Assembly: GCA_031290235.1 (NCBI GenBank) | Contig: JAITNX010000118.1 | Coordinates: forward strand, 1 to 46,661 | Reading direction: 5' to 3' | Source: Synergistaceae bacterium | GTDB taxonomy: Bacteria; Synergistota; Synergistia; Synergistales; Synergistaceae | DNA length: 46,661 nt | Part shown: positions 27,588-36,917 of the stretch, one piece after another | Layout: the number at the start of each line of letters is the position of its first letter | Numbering within the stretch: the first letter of the stretch is position 1 | Made by a program: the position numbers and the translations under genes | Notes under the pieces: generated by a model | The model's database searches: none | What the model was told of the DNA's origin: nothing | What the model saw: only the letters and a program-made list of their open reading frames with translations

Positions 27588-29669
27588 TTGGCAAGGGATT
27601 TTTTTCTATCAGGGAGGCCATCGACGATAGGTCGCGTAGAGCTGGGCAATGAGCTGGCTTTTTTAAAGACATGTCTCCTCTTGACGCTTTTGTGCTCGTT
27701 TTTCTTTTTTTCAGGGCGGCTCGACGCGGCAGAGAAGTTCAAGCCGTTTGTCCCGACCGACCCCATAATGCCCCTCTCCGAACTGAAGCCAGGCATGAAA
27801 GGGGAGTGCCGTACCGTCATCCAAGGCGCTAAAATAATCTCGTTCCCGGTAGAAATTGTCGACATAGTGCCGCGCGGCGGCGTTCCAAAACATCTGATAA
27901 TGATAAAGGCGAGCGGCAAGGTCATAGATGGGACAGGCGGTATAGCGTCCGGAATGAGCGGCTCTCCGATGTACATTAACGGGAAGCTCGTTGGAGCTAT
28001 CGGCTACTCGTGGAGTTTCAGCAAGCATGACGTAGGGCTTGTCACGCCCATCGAGGATATGATCGAGGTATGGAACTACCCAGAGAGAGTGCCGTCCTTC
28101 GCCCCGGCGCCTACTGTCCCGGAGAAGCCTATAAACCGCGACAAGCGGATCCCTGCGTCCAGCGACTTCGATGAGCTGCTGAAACGGTATGTTTCCTCGG
28201 ACGTCATTGACTCTGGCGAGACGCAGCAGGCCGATGACGAGGTTTCCACGGACGACCTTTCTCTGGATGAGCCGGTAACATCGGACGACCTTGCCGGTTA
28301 TATATATGTGGATGGCATCTCGGAGCGCATGGCAGAAGGAGTTGGGGAGATTCTCGGCCGCAAGGTGCTGCCTTTCGGCGGAGGTTTGGATGAGCGCGGG
28401 TCGAAAAAAGTCAGGTTCGACGCGAAGCTCGAGCCCGGAATGGCGGTCGGCGCCGCTCTTGCGTGGGGGGACGTGGAGATCAGCGCTATCGGAACCTTGA
28501 CCGCCCTTGACAAGGACGGCAGGTTTCTGGCGTTCGCGCACCCGTTCGTCAACTCCGGCACGACGTCCGCCGTTTTGATGGACGCGTGGATATCGAGCGT
28601 CATACCTGGTATGGACAGTCCGTTCAAGTACGGCTTCACCGGGGATATTACCGGGATAATAACGCAGGACAGGCCGCAGGGGATCGGCGGTCGGGTCGGC
28701 CTTTTCGCGCCGGCGGCGAGCTGCACTGTAAACCTGCTTGACGTTGACGCCGGTCGTTCCTTCCAGAGGCGCTTCCAGATGGTTCAGGACAAGTTTCACT
28801 TCTCCGAGATAGCGTCGTACGCTGTTGTCGGCCTCGTGGAGAACCTTTGGGGCCGCTCCGGGGCCGGCTCGGCCAAGATAACGGCGACTTTCGGCGGTGG
28901 CGCGCTTCCGAACGGCTGGAAGAGAACGAACATCTTCGTCTCCGAGAAGGATGTCGCGAAGGAGATGCTTCAGGAGTTTACGCTTCTGACGCAGATATTC
29001 GCGGTGAACCAGTTTCAGGAGCTGCGGCCATTTGGGATCGATGTCTCCGTTGAGGTGACGCAGGATCCGAGGGTCATATACGTCGAGGACGTCGTGGTTT
29101 CGAAAGGCCCGTTCCGCCCTGGCGATACTGTATCGTTCGACATAACCCTGCGTCCATGGCGGAAAGCGCCGTTCGTGCGGACATATTCACTCGTGATCCC
29201 AGAAAACGTGTCCGGCATCTGCCAGCTATTGGTGCGCGGAGGCGGCATCGCCGAGGAGGGCGCCGAATATCTCGAAGAGGGATGGCGAAGCATCAGCAGT
29301 CTGCCTATCCTGCTTCACGAGATAGACGCTAAGGAGTCGAACGACCAGATAGTGCTGGAGATCAGGGGGCAGGAGACGCTCGAGAACCAGATAAAAAAAG
29401 CGCGAAACTCCGAACCGGAGGATCTCATGAACGACAAGCTGAAGAGCGAGATAAGGTCTGAGAAGATGAAAAAGGGCTCGATGCGGGTCATTCGCACGAA
29501 CTACTATGTGGACGGATTGATCCATAAGCTCATCAAAATCGACGGAGGCTCGTCCGACCTCGACGATGAAGATGATGAAACCGGAGACGAAGAACCCAGC
29601 GAGTCCGACGGGGACGGGGATGAGGATTCGGATGAGACAAGCGCCCCGTCGGATGAATTGGCTGGTTGA
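27588..29669 (+). CDS. SpoIVB/S55 peptidase-domain secreted protein
   Basis: MPLSELKPGMKGECRTVIQG, DGTGGIASGMSGSPMYINGKLVGAIGYSW; signal peptide; acidic C-term tail; TTG start. Confidence 0.8.
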   Translation: MARDFFLSGRPSTIGRVELGNELAFLKTCLLLTLLCSFFFFSGRLDAAEKFKPFVPTDPIMPLSELKPGMKGECRTVIQGAKIISFPVEIVDIVPRGGVPKHLIMIKASGKVIDGTGGIASGMSGSPMYINGKLVGAIGYSWSFSKHDVGLVTPIEDMIEVWNYPERVPSFAPAPTVPEKPINRDKRIPASSDFDELLKRYVSSDVIDSGETQQADDEVSTDDLSLDEPVTSDDLAGYIYVDGISERMAEGVGEILGRKVLPFGGGLDERGSKKVRFDAKLEPGMAVGAALAWGDVEISAIGTLTALDKDGRFLAFAHPFVNSGTTSAVLMDAWISSVIPGMDSPFKYGFTGDITGIITQDRPQGIGGRVGLFAPAASCTVNLLDVDAGRSFQRRFQMVQDKFHFSEIASYAVVGLVENLWGRSGAGSAKITATFGGGALPNGWKRTNIFVSEKDVAKEMLQEFTLLTQIFAVNQFQELRPFGIDVSVEVTQDPRVIYVEDVVVSKGPFRPGDTVSFDITLRPWRKAPFVRTYSLVIPENVSGICQLLVRGGGIAEEGAEYLEEGWRSISSLPILLHEIDAKESNDQIVLEIRGQETLENQIKKARNSEPEDLMNDKLKSEIRSEKMKKGSMRVIRTNYYVDGLIHKLIKIDGGSSDLDDEDDETGDEEPSESDGDGDEDSDETSAPSDELAG

Positions 29670-29771
29670 TCGGTTCTAAGGAAACGCCGGTCTCTTGTCA
29701 CTGTGACATTTTGCCGGCATAGAATGCTGTGGCAGACTGGATTTCAATCTTCACCCTTTAGGCTTCTCTTA

Positions 29772-29813
29772 AGGATAAATCAGCCTTTCGTTAAGCGAGG
29801 GCTGGTTTTTTAT
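29772..29813. terminator. Bidirectional terminator between convergent S55 gene and trpG
   Basis: AAATCAGCC...GGCTGGTTTTTT. Confidence 0.7.
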
Positions 29814-30400
29814 GACTGTTCCCGGCACGCGCCTGGAACAGTCAGGAAGTTCCGCATTATGACGTCGCCGCCATCTGTGAGGATCGACTCCGGGTGAAAT
29901 TGCACGCCGTAGACGTCGTGATCCCTGTGCTTGACCCCCATGACCTCGCCGGACTCGTCCTCTGCGATGATCACGAGTTCGTCGGGGATAGTCTCGCGTT
30001 TGGCGGCGAGAGAGTGATAGCGTGCCGCGCCGATAATACCAGGCAGGCCGCGAAACAGCGGGACTCCGTCCACAAGCCGCACAGGGCTTTTTTTGCCGTG
30101 AATGAGACGGGAGGCGTATGTGACCTCAGCGCCGAACGTCTCGCATATCGCCTGATGCCCTATGCAGACGCCAAGCAGCGGCGTCGTTGGCGCGAACTTC
30201 GCTATCACCTTCTCGCAGACGCCGGCGTCCCTGGGTTTCCCTGGGCCAGGCGAGATTATTATGTGCGACGGGCAAAGCCGCCCTATTTCATCCACGTCGA
30301 GTTCGTCGTTCCTTATCACCTTTATGTCCGGGTTTATCGCCCCGGCCAGTTGGAAAAGGTTGTAGGTGAAGCTGTCGTAGTTGTCAATCAGCAATATCAT
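29810..30400 (-). CDS. trpG: Anthranilate synthase component II (glutamine amidotransferase)
   Basis: MILLIDNYDSFTYNLFQ, GVCIGHQAI, QFHPES; follows trpE. Confidence 0.92.
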   Translation of the reverse strand: MILLIDNYDSFTYNLFQLAGAINPDIKVIRNDELDVDEIGRLCPSHIIISPGPGKPRDAGVCEKVIAKFAPTTPLLGVCIGHQAICETFGAEVTYASRLIHGKKSPVRLVDGVPLFRGLPGIIGAARYHSLAAKRETIPDELVIIAEDESGEVMGVKHRDHDVYGVQFHPESILTDGGDVIMRNFLTVPGACREQS

Positions 30401-30412
30401 ATCCCCGCCCCC

Positions 30413-31864
30413 TCATAATTCCTTTAGGGCGTCGATCATGGCGCCGGCCTTGCTCATACACTCGTCATATTCTTTGTCAGGCACACTGTCGGCCACTATG
30501 CCGGCGCCTGCCTGCACGTGGACGCGCCCGTCCTTCATGACGGCCATTCTTATTCCGATGCACAGATCCATGTTCCCGGCGAAGTCGACGTAACCCACAG
30601 CTCCGCCGTAGACGCCGCGTTTCGCCCCCTCCAGGTCGTCTATGATCTCACAGGCCCGTTTTTTCGGCGCTCCGGAGAGAGTTCCGGCCGGCAGCACGGA
30701 CGCCATCACGTCCAGCGCGCCGTAACCGGGAGCGATCTTCCCTGTGACCTTCGAGGCTATGTGGCAGACGCGGCTCAGTTTTTTAACGCTCCTGTACTCC
30801 TCTACTTTTACGCTTCCAAATTGGCAAATCCTGCCGAGGTCGTTGCGCCCGAGGTCTACGAGCATATCGTGCTCGGCCAGCTCTTTTTCGTCGTGAAGCA
30901 GCTTATCGATCAGCGCGTTGGTCTCGGCTTCGTCATCTGTTCTCTTGCACGTCCCGGCGAGCGGGTACGTGGATACGAGACCGTCCTTGAGGGAGACGAG
31001 CGTCTCCGGGGACGCGCCGGCTATTTGCAGGTCGTCGAACCGGAGGTGGAACATATAAGCGGACGGGTTTGTCGTCCGCAGCGTCCTGTAGGGTTGGAGC
31101 AGATCCCCGTCGTATGCCGAGCTGAAACGTACTGATGGCACGCACTGGAAGATATCGCCCTCGAAAATATGATGTTTCGCTTTTCTCACGGCCTCGCAGA
31201 ACTCCGCGCGCGTGAATGACGGCTCGAAGTCCGGCGTCTGTCGACGAAGGGCCGGACGCCGCGGCGTCTCCGAGAGGACGAGTCGCTCCATATCCTTCAG
31301 CGCCTCGACGCCTTCGATATAACGGCGTTCGAGGTCGTCCGTCTCCACGTTCACGATCAGGAATATCTTTTGCCTGAAGTGGTCGAACGCTATGACTTTG
31401 TCGAACAGCATCAGCCTGAAGTCTTCGAAGCCGACAGGGTCGTTCTCCGTAAGCTTCAGCGTCGGTTCGATATGCCTGATGTACTCATACGCGAAGTATC
31501 CGACAAACCCTCCCGTGAAGGGAGGCATGTTCTCCATGCGCGGGCTTCTGTAGGCGGAGGCGAATTCCTTGAGAATGGCGTGGGGGTTGCCCTCCCGAGT
31601 CTGTTCGCTTCTGCCGCGCTTGACGGTCACAATGTTTCCTCTCCCCGATATCTCCATAAGCGGGTCGCTTCCAAGGAATGTGTAACGTCCCCAACTTTCG
31701 CCGCTCGCCGCGCTCTCCAGAATATAAGCCTCCCTGCCCGACTCCAGCAGAGCCCTGAAGAGCTCCACGGGCGTCTTCAGGTCGGCGAACAACTCCATAG
31801 CGAGCGGGACGAGAGTGTTGCCTCGCGCGTGTACCCTTGCTTCCTCCAGCGTTGGCTCGATCAC
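30413..31864 (-). CDS. trpE: Anthranilate synthase component I
   Basis: GGFVGYFAYEYIRHIEP, LVDLGRNDLGRI, AGTLSGAPKKRACEIIDDLE, AGAGIVADS. Confidence 0.95.
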   Translation of the reverse strand: MIEPTLEEARVHARGNTLVPLAMELFADLKTPVELFRALLESGREAYILESAASGESWGRYTFLGSDPLMEISGRGNIVTVKRGRSEQTREGNPHAILKEFASAYRSPRMENMPPFTGGFVGYFAYEYIRHIEPTLKLTENDPVGFEDFRLMLFDKVIAFDHFRQKIFLIVNVETDDLERRYIEGVEALKDMERLVLSETPRRPALRRQTPDFEPSFTRAEFCEAVRKAKHHIFEGDIFQCVPSVRFSSAYDGDLLQPYRTLRTTNPSAYMFHLRFDDLQIAGASPETLVSLKDGLVSTYPLAGTCKRTDDEAETNALIDKLLHDEKELAEHDMLVDLGRNDLGRICQFGSVKVEEYRSVKKLSRVCHIASKVTGKIAPGYGALDVMASVLPAGTLSGAPKKRACEIIDDLEGAKRGVYGGAVGYVDFAGNMDLCIGIRMAVMKDGRVHVQAGAGIVADSVPDKEYDECMSKAGAMIDALKEL

Positions 31865-31900
31865 ACAAAATCCTCCTTCACGAGGACGGATGGTTATAAA

Positions 31901-31944
31901 ACAACAAAAAACCCGCCCTCGATATTTTCTGTCAAGGACGGGTT
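31901..31944 (-). terminator. T-box attenuator terminator
   Basis: Minus strand AACCCGTCCTTGA / TCGAGGGCGGGTT 13-bp stem (two G-U) then TTTTTT. Confidence 0.9.
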
Positions 31945-32208
31945 AAATTCCCGCGGTACCACCTTGATTCACGAGCTCACGCCCGTGCTCTCATTCCGGG
32001 ATACCGTCATATCCCTCGCAACTGACGTATGCGCTACGTCGCAGAATACTCGGGGCGTTTTGCGAATTTTCGCTACCCACCCCTTTGACTGCGCCCTCGG
32101 CGGTCCATTTGATGCGCTGCTTGGCGCCGGTTCTCATCGACCCCGGCTCTCTGTAGCCGCTCGCCGCATCTTTATCTCCGCGTCAACGGTTTAGTTCAAA
32201 TCAAATCA
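31945..32208 (-). ncRNA. T-box leader, Trp (UGG) specifier
   Basis: Minus strand T-box AAGGTGGTACCGCGGGAA (31948-31965); stem I GCGG-AGATAAA-GATGCG...CGCATC-AAATGGA-CCGC places UGG (complement of 32105-32107) in the specifier loop. Confidence 0.92.
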
Positions 32209-32214
32209 CGAAGT

Positions 32215-32242
32215 ATAATACCCGATCCAGGATATTTGTCAA
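32215..32242 (-). promoter_or_regulatory. Promoter for T-box-trpEG (TTGACA-N16-TATTAT)
   Basis: Minus strand TTGACA at 32242-32237 and TATTAT at 32220-32215. Confidence 0.7.
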
Positions 32243-32366
32243 CGCTTTGAAGAAGACATCAAAAACAAAAACCTCAAAAATCAATCCTGATGACATATCA
32301 TCAGAGAAACGGCATCCAGCGACGATCAATAGTCTCAGGTAAAAGGCGCTGGGCGTCCTCTCGCTA

Positions 32367-32735
32367 TCAGTCCGCGAAAAAAATAATCCAGAAGGATCCG
32401 CTGTATCCTATTATGATCGCGAGGCAGACGGCGGCTGATAGCATGTCCTTTGCGCGCCTAATCTCCTCTCGGTATGTGGAGCCCAAGACGAGATCCATAA
32501 ATATTTCCATTGCTGAATTGACTAGTTCGAGGGTGATGGGCAGGAGGCACGCCAGGAAGACGAGGAATACCTGCGGCACGTCGCAGCCGAGCGCAATAGA
32601 GGCGGCAACGGTTGCCGCGAGCGCGACCGTCTCCTGCATGATGGCTCTTTCCTTCAGCAGCGCTACCCGGAAACCGTTGAGCGAGTTAAGGGTTTTGCGA
32701 AATATGCCGCTGTTTTTCCAGTCATTAGTTGCCAG
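32367..32735 (-). CDS. dgkA: Diacylglycerol kinase (DgkA-like), probable CTG start at 32735
   Basis: ELVNSAMEIFMDLV...RRAKDMLSAAVCLAIIIGYSGSFW; frame open upstream of ATG 32639 to CTG spaced after GAGGAGG. Confidence 0.75.
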   Translation of the reverse strand: MATNDWKNSGIFRKTLNSLNGFRVALLKERAIMQETVALAATVAASIALGCDVPQVFLVFLACLLPITLELVNSAMEIFMDLVLGSTYREEIRRAKDMLSAAVCLAIIIGYSGSFWIIFFAD

Positions 32736-32775
32736 GGTGTGAACCTCCTCTGTTATGCCGATTGCGCGTGCCTCG

Positions 32776-33198
32776 TCATTCCACGTGCTCCATCGAATGT
32801 ACCGCTAGCGAGTGAAATTCGTCCGAGACGCAGTCGCAGTCGACTCCGTATTTGTTTTTTTCGTTTTCCATTATTTTGCTTATTCTTGCCTCGTCCCTGC
32901 GGATTGCGGGGGAGTCTCCTATGGCGCGCGCGACAAATTCGATTGCGTCCCGCGCCATCTGATAACTCTCTCGCGAGTTGGCAAGGCGGTAGTACACCCA
33001 TTTACCCTCCTTTTTAGCTTCGATAAGCCTGGCCTGTTTCAGCACCGAAAGATGTTTCGACGTCGTGGATGGGGAGAGATCCAGAAAAGCTGTAATCTGG
33101 CAGACACAGAACTCGCGTCCGCGCAGCGCCATGAGTATCCGCACCCTGTTCTCGTCCGACAGGGCCCTCGTTATGCTCATAAAATTCATGAAAGGCAT
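32776..33198 (-). CDS. ArsR-family transcriptional regulator
   Basis: ITRALSDENRVRILMALRGREFCVCQITAFLDLSPSTTSKHLSVLKQARLIEAKKEGKWVYYRL. Confidence 0.88.
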   Translation of the reverse strand: MPFMNFMSITRALSDENRVRILMALRGREFCVCQITAFLDLSPSTTSKHLSVLKQARLIEAKKEGKWVYYRLANSRESYQMARDAIEFVARAIGDSPAIRRDEARISKIMENEKNKYGVDCDCVSDEFHSLAVHSMEHVE

Positions 33199-33305
33199 GA
33201 AACCGCTCCTTTTGCCAGCGCGCTCATCAGGGTAAAGTATTTCGCGTAAACCTTGCGCGCGCATTTTTTTTGCATTCAGAGTATATCGCATAACGTTCTT
33301 TTTTT

Positions 33306-33340
33306 AAACAAAAAAGAGACTGACAATGGTCAGCCTCTCA
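33306..33340 (-). terminator. Terminator downstream of rpmF
   Basis: Minus strand GAGGCTGAC-CATT-GTCAGTCTC-TTTTTTG. Confidence 0.7.
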
Positions 33341-33386
33341 GGACGTCACTGGCACAAAAAGCTTTTTGTTTTGCGAACATGAGTTC

Positions 33387-33581
33387 CTATTCTTCCTCGG
33401 ACGCGATCTTGAGCACCTTTCTGCCGCGATAGTAGCCGCAGTTGCCGCACGCGCGATAAGTCTGCACGCTTTCGCCGCACCTCGGGCACGTCGTAAACTG
33501 CGGCGCTCTGAGCGCGCCGATGAACTTCGCCTTGCGGTTGTGCGTCCTGGCATGTGAGATTCTTCTCTTCGGGGTCGCCAT
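33387..33581 (-). CDS. rpmF: 50S ribosomal protein L32
   Basis: MATPKRRISHARTHNRKAKF...CPRCGESVQTYRACGNCGYYRGRKVL. Confidence 0.96.
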   Translation of the reverse strand: MATPKRRISHARTHNRKAKFIGALRAPQFTTCPRCGESVQTYRACGNCGYYRGRKVLKIASEEE

Positions 33582-33631
33582 GATTTTCCCTCCCTTGCTC
33601 TTTACGTCGATTTCAAATAATTGATAGCTGA

Positions 33632-34291
33632 CTAAAGGTTAACGTCTCGAAGGGCCGCGAAGCGCGGATCCGTGTAGTCCTCCCGACATTCGCAGCCGCC
33701 CTCGTTCCTGTCGCGCCCACAAACCGAACAGAGCCCGAGGCAGCTCTCGGAGCAGAGTGTCCGTTCCGGCAGGTTAAGCAGCAGAACCTCCCAGACGTAC
33801 TGACTCATGTCAAGCTCCAACTGGAAAACATCGATGGCAATCACGTCCACGTCGCCATCGTCCGAGTTAAAGCCATCCCCAGGCTCGTCTGGCTCTTCAC
33901 TCTCATGCGAGTCCTTCGATGGGCACAGTGTAAAAAGATACCTCAAACTCCCAATAATTGCAAGTCCTGTTTCGCGCAGACAACGAGAGCAGGGGACGGA
34001 AAACTCCGCTCGAACCGTCAAACGAACGAGTATCCTCTCGCCGGTGAACGCTGCCTCAACGTCTGCCGAAAGCGGTCCACGCGGCGTGTAGTCCTGTCCC
34101 CAATGCTCAATTGGCATTTCGAGCGGCAGCTCGAAGGACTCCAGATATGGCGAGGCGTTTTTAGGTATTCGCGAAACAAGAAACCCACATTTCCATTCTT
34201 CAGGGGGTTTTCTTAATGTCTTTTTCGTCTTCAGCTTATTTATCACATTTGTTACCTCTTCGCAAATAGATGTCGTGACCGCGTCGGCCAA
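33632..34291 (-). CDS. YceD/DUF177 family protein
   Basis: Adjacent upstream of rpmF; CSRCLRE and CSESCLGLCSVCGRD Cys motifs. Confidence 0.85.
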   Translation of the reverse strand: MADAVTTSICEEVTNVINKLKTKKTLRKPPEEWKCGFLVSRIPKNASPYLESFELPLEMPIEHWGQDYTPRGPLSADVEAAFTGERILVRLTVRAEFSVPCSRCLRETGLAIIGSLRYLFTLCPSKDSHESEEPDEPGDGFNSDDGDVDVIAIDVFQLELDMSQYVWEVLLLNLPERTLCSESCLGLCSVCGRDRNEGGCECREDYTDPRFAALRDVNL

Positions 34292-34317
34292 GGTTTTAAT
34301 CTTTACCCTCGCGTCGT

Positions 34318-35508
34318 TTATCCCGCGAGCTTCCGCGTGTCGCGGGCGATCATCAGCTCCTCGTTTGTCGGGACGACCAAAATCTTGACTTTCGAGTCGG
34401 CCGCGCTGATGATAGCCTCCTTGCCGCGAAACCCATTGTTCTTGGAGTCGTCGAGTTTCACGCCCATAAATTCCAGTCCTTCGACAGCGCCCTTTCTTGT
34501 GCGGTCGCTGTTCTCTCCGATACCTGCCGTGAAAACTATCGCGTCCACTCCGCTCATAACCGCAGCGTAGGCGGCTATGTATTTCCTTATCGTCGTGTAG
34601 AGTATCTCGTTCGCGAGTTTCGCCCGCTCGTTCCCCTTGTCAGCCGCTTCCTCGATGTCTCGCAGGTCGCTCGAAATGCCGGAGACCCCAAGAAGGCCGC
34701 TCTGCTTGTGCAGGATATCGCTTACCTTGCCGAGATCCTTCTCCTTCTCGGCGAGATAGAGGATCACGGAAGCGTCGACATCACCGCAGCGAGTGCCCAT
34801 AAGAATGCCGGGAGTCGTGCCCATGCCGAGGCTGCAATCGACGCTCTTGCCGCAGTCGACTGCAGCGAGGGAACTGCCGTTGCCGAGGTGGCACGTGATG
34901 ATCCTGAGGGACTCGACCGACTTGCCGAGTATCTCGGCGGCCCGGGCAGATACGAACGCGTGGCTCGTGCCGTGAAACGCGTAGCGCCGGACTTTATCTT
35001 TCTCGTAATACTCGTAAGGTATGCCGTAGATGAAGGCCTTTGGCGGCATCGTCTGGTGGAAGGCCGTGTCGAAGACCGCAACGCCGGGGACGCCTGGCAG
35101 GGCTTTCTGCATGGCGCGGATGCCCATGAGATTGGCCGGGTTGTGGAGCGGGGCGAGCGAGATGCAGTCCTCGATGTCCTTTATGACGGAGTCCGTCACG
35201 AGGGCCGACTTGTCGTTTTTCTCCCCTCCGTGCACTATGCGATGCCCTACGGCCGTTATCTCGTCCAAGTTTTTCAGGACGCCTGTCTCCGGGCCGGTGA
35301 GCAGGTCGAGCACTATCTTTATGGCGGCGGTGTGGTCTGGTATGTCCGTCTCGCGCGCTACGGAATCTGCGCCCTTGCTGTGTTTGACGCGAGAGCCCGC
35401 GATGCCTATACGCTCCACGAGCCCTTTTGCCAGAACGACCTCGCCGTTCATGTCGAACAACTGATATTTGAGTGATGAGCTGCCGCAGTTTAGAACAAGA
35501 ATTTTCAT
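34318..35508 (-). CDS. ackA: Acetate kinase
   Basis: MKILVLNCGSSSLKYQLFD, VGHRIVHGGE, FDTAFHQTMP, RRYAFHGTSH, CHLGNGSS. Confidence 0.97.
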   Translation of the reverse strand: MKILVLNCGSSSLKYQLFDMNGEVVLAKGLVERIGIAGSRVKHSKGADSVARETDIPDHTAAIKIVLDLLTGPETGVLKNLDEITAVGHRIVHGGEKNDKSALVTDSVIKDIEDCISLAPLHNPANLMGIRAMQKALPGVPGVAVFDTAFHQTMPPKAFIYGIPYEYYEKDKVRRYAFHGTSHAFVSARAAEILGKSVESLRIITCHLGNGSSLAAVDCGKSVDCSLGMGTTPGILMGTRCGDVDASVILYLAEKEKDLGKVSDILHKQSGLLGVSGISSDLRDIEEAADKGNERAKLANEILYTTIRKYIAAYAAVMSGVDAIVFTAGIGENSDRTRKGAVEGLEFMGVKLDDSKNNGFRGKEAIISAADSKVKILVVPTNEELMIARDTRKLAG

Positions 35509-35582
35509 CTACACACGAACCTCCTTGACTTGCTTGACTTGCTTGACCTGTTCGCCCCCGAGGCATAATCTATGCGCAGGGG

Positions 35583-36824
35583 GTGGACGGATTGAACGCA
35601 GTGGGAATTATAGCCGAATATAACCCTCTTCACAGAGGACACTTATATCATATCAGGAAATCGCGTTGTCGTGACGCCTCTGTCCCTATTGTAGCCGTAA
35701 TTTCGTCAAATTTTGTCCAGCGCGGCGAGCCGGCTCTCGTCAGCAAAGGCCTAAGGGCCGAGATGGCCCTCGCCTGCGGCGTTGATCTGGCGCTCGAACT
35801 GCCAGTGGTTTTTTCGTCGCACAACGCCGGGGTTTTTGCCGACGCCGCTGTGGACATAATCGCGGCCACGGGGCAGGTCTCCAGCCTTTCCTTCGGCATG
35901 GAGACGCCGTACGTCGGGATGGCGAACGACTTAGCCGACATTTTGAACGACGAGCCGAGGCGCTTCCGGGTTGCCCTGAAAAAAAACCTGGGCGCCGGGT
36001 TTTCCTTCGTGCAGGCGAGAAGCATGGCGCTTGACGATATCGTCCCTGGCAGCCTCGAACTGCTGAAGCGCCCGAACAACAACCTCGCGCTCGCGTACGT
36101 CAAGCGTATACGCGAAAAAAACTACGACATAGAACCGCGAGCCGTCGAACGTCTCGGTTCGGGGTTCCATGAAACCGCCGTTTCCTTCGCCGACGCGAGC
36201 GCAACAGCGATACGGGCGCTAGTCTTCGAGGGGAGGTTTGAGGAGGCGTATTCCTTTATGCCGGACGAAAGCGTCCGTCTTCTGCGTCGCGCCGCCGAAG
36301 CCGGGCGTCTCACGAACGACCGAGACCGCCTCTGGCGCGCGGTGAAGCAGGCGATAATCAGGTGCGGCACGGATGGGCTTCTCGGTATATCCGAGATGGG
36401 CGAGGGCCTCGAAAACAGGATGTTCGGCGTCGCAATGAGGTCGGACTCGTTCGACTCATTTGTAGACGCCTGTGCCACGCGCAGATACACAAAAGGGCGT
36501 ATACAGCGCCACTGCGCGCACCTCCTGATAAACCTGGGGCACGAGGACAGCAGGGAGTTTCAAAAACGCGGCCCGGCTTACATCCGAGTCCTTGGGGCTA
36601 CCACGGCAGGCAGGCGGCTCCTGGCCGATATGCGCGAAAAGGCGACCCTCCCGGTGATAACGAGGACGTCCGCCCCAAAAAGTGCGAAGAGGGGAGATCC
36701 GGGCGTCGCAACGGCCGCGAAAATCATGGCGTTCGAGCACAGAGCCACAGAAATATGGGAGACGCTTGCCGAAAAACCCGAGCTGAGAAGCGAGGCGAGA
36801 TTAATTCCACTGATGCCAGACTGA
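35583..36824 (+). CDS. tmcAL: tRNA(Met) cytidine acetate ligase-like (YlbM family)
   Basis: GIIAEYNPLHRGHLYHI, SSNFVQRGEPAL; divergent from ackA. Confidence 0.88.
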   Translation: MDGLNAVGIIAEYNPLHRGHLYHIRKSRCRDASVPIVAVISSNFVQRGEPALVSKGLRAEMALACGVDLALELPVVFSSHNAGVFADAAVDIIAATGQVSSLSFGMETPYVGMANDLADILNDEPRRFRVALKKNLGAGFSFVQARSMALDDIVPGSLELLKRPNNNLALAYVKRIREKNYDIEPRAVERLGSGFHETAVSFADASATAIRALVFEGRFEEAYSFMPDESVRLLRRAAEAGRLTNDRDRLWRAVKQAIIRCGTDGLLGISEMGEGLENRMFGVAMRSDSFDSFVDACATRRYTKGRIQRHCAHLLINLGHEDSREFQKRGPAYIRVLGATTAGRRLLADMREKATLPVITRTSAPKSAKRGDPGVATAAKIMAFEHRATEIWETLAEKPELRSEARLIPLMPD

Positions 36825-36917
36825 ACTGAAGATTGCCCGAGTGTTCATGCGAGGCGGATTTCGATATATGTTCGATAATATGCTAGAATCCTCTATAGGA
36901 GTGGGGGTGTTTCGGTA

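Noticed and set aside
27711-28799. 362-aa minus-strand ORF opposite the S55 gene
   Set aside because: Antisense shadow ORF; no RBS or recognisable domain
29697-29707. GTCACTGTGAC palindrome as an operator
   Set aside because: Lies between convergent gene ends with no promoter context; short enough to be chance
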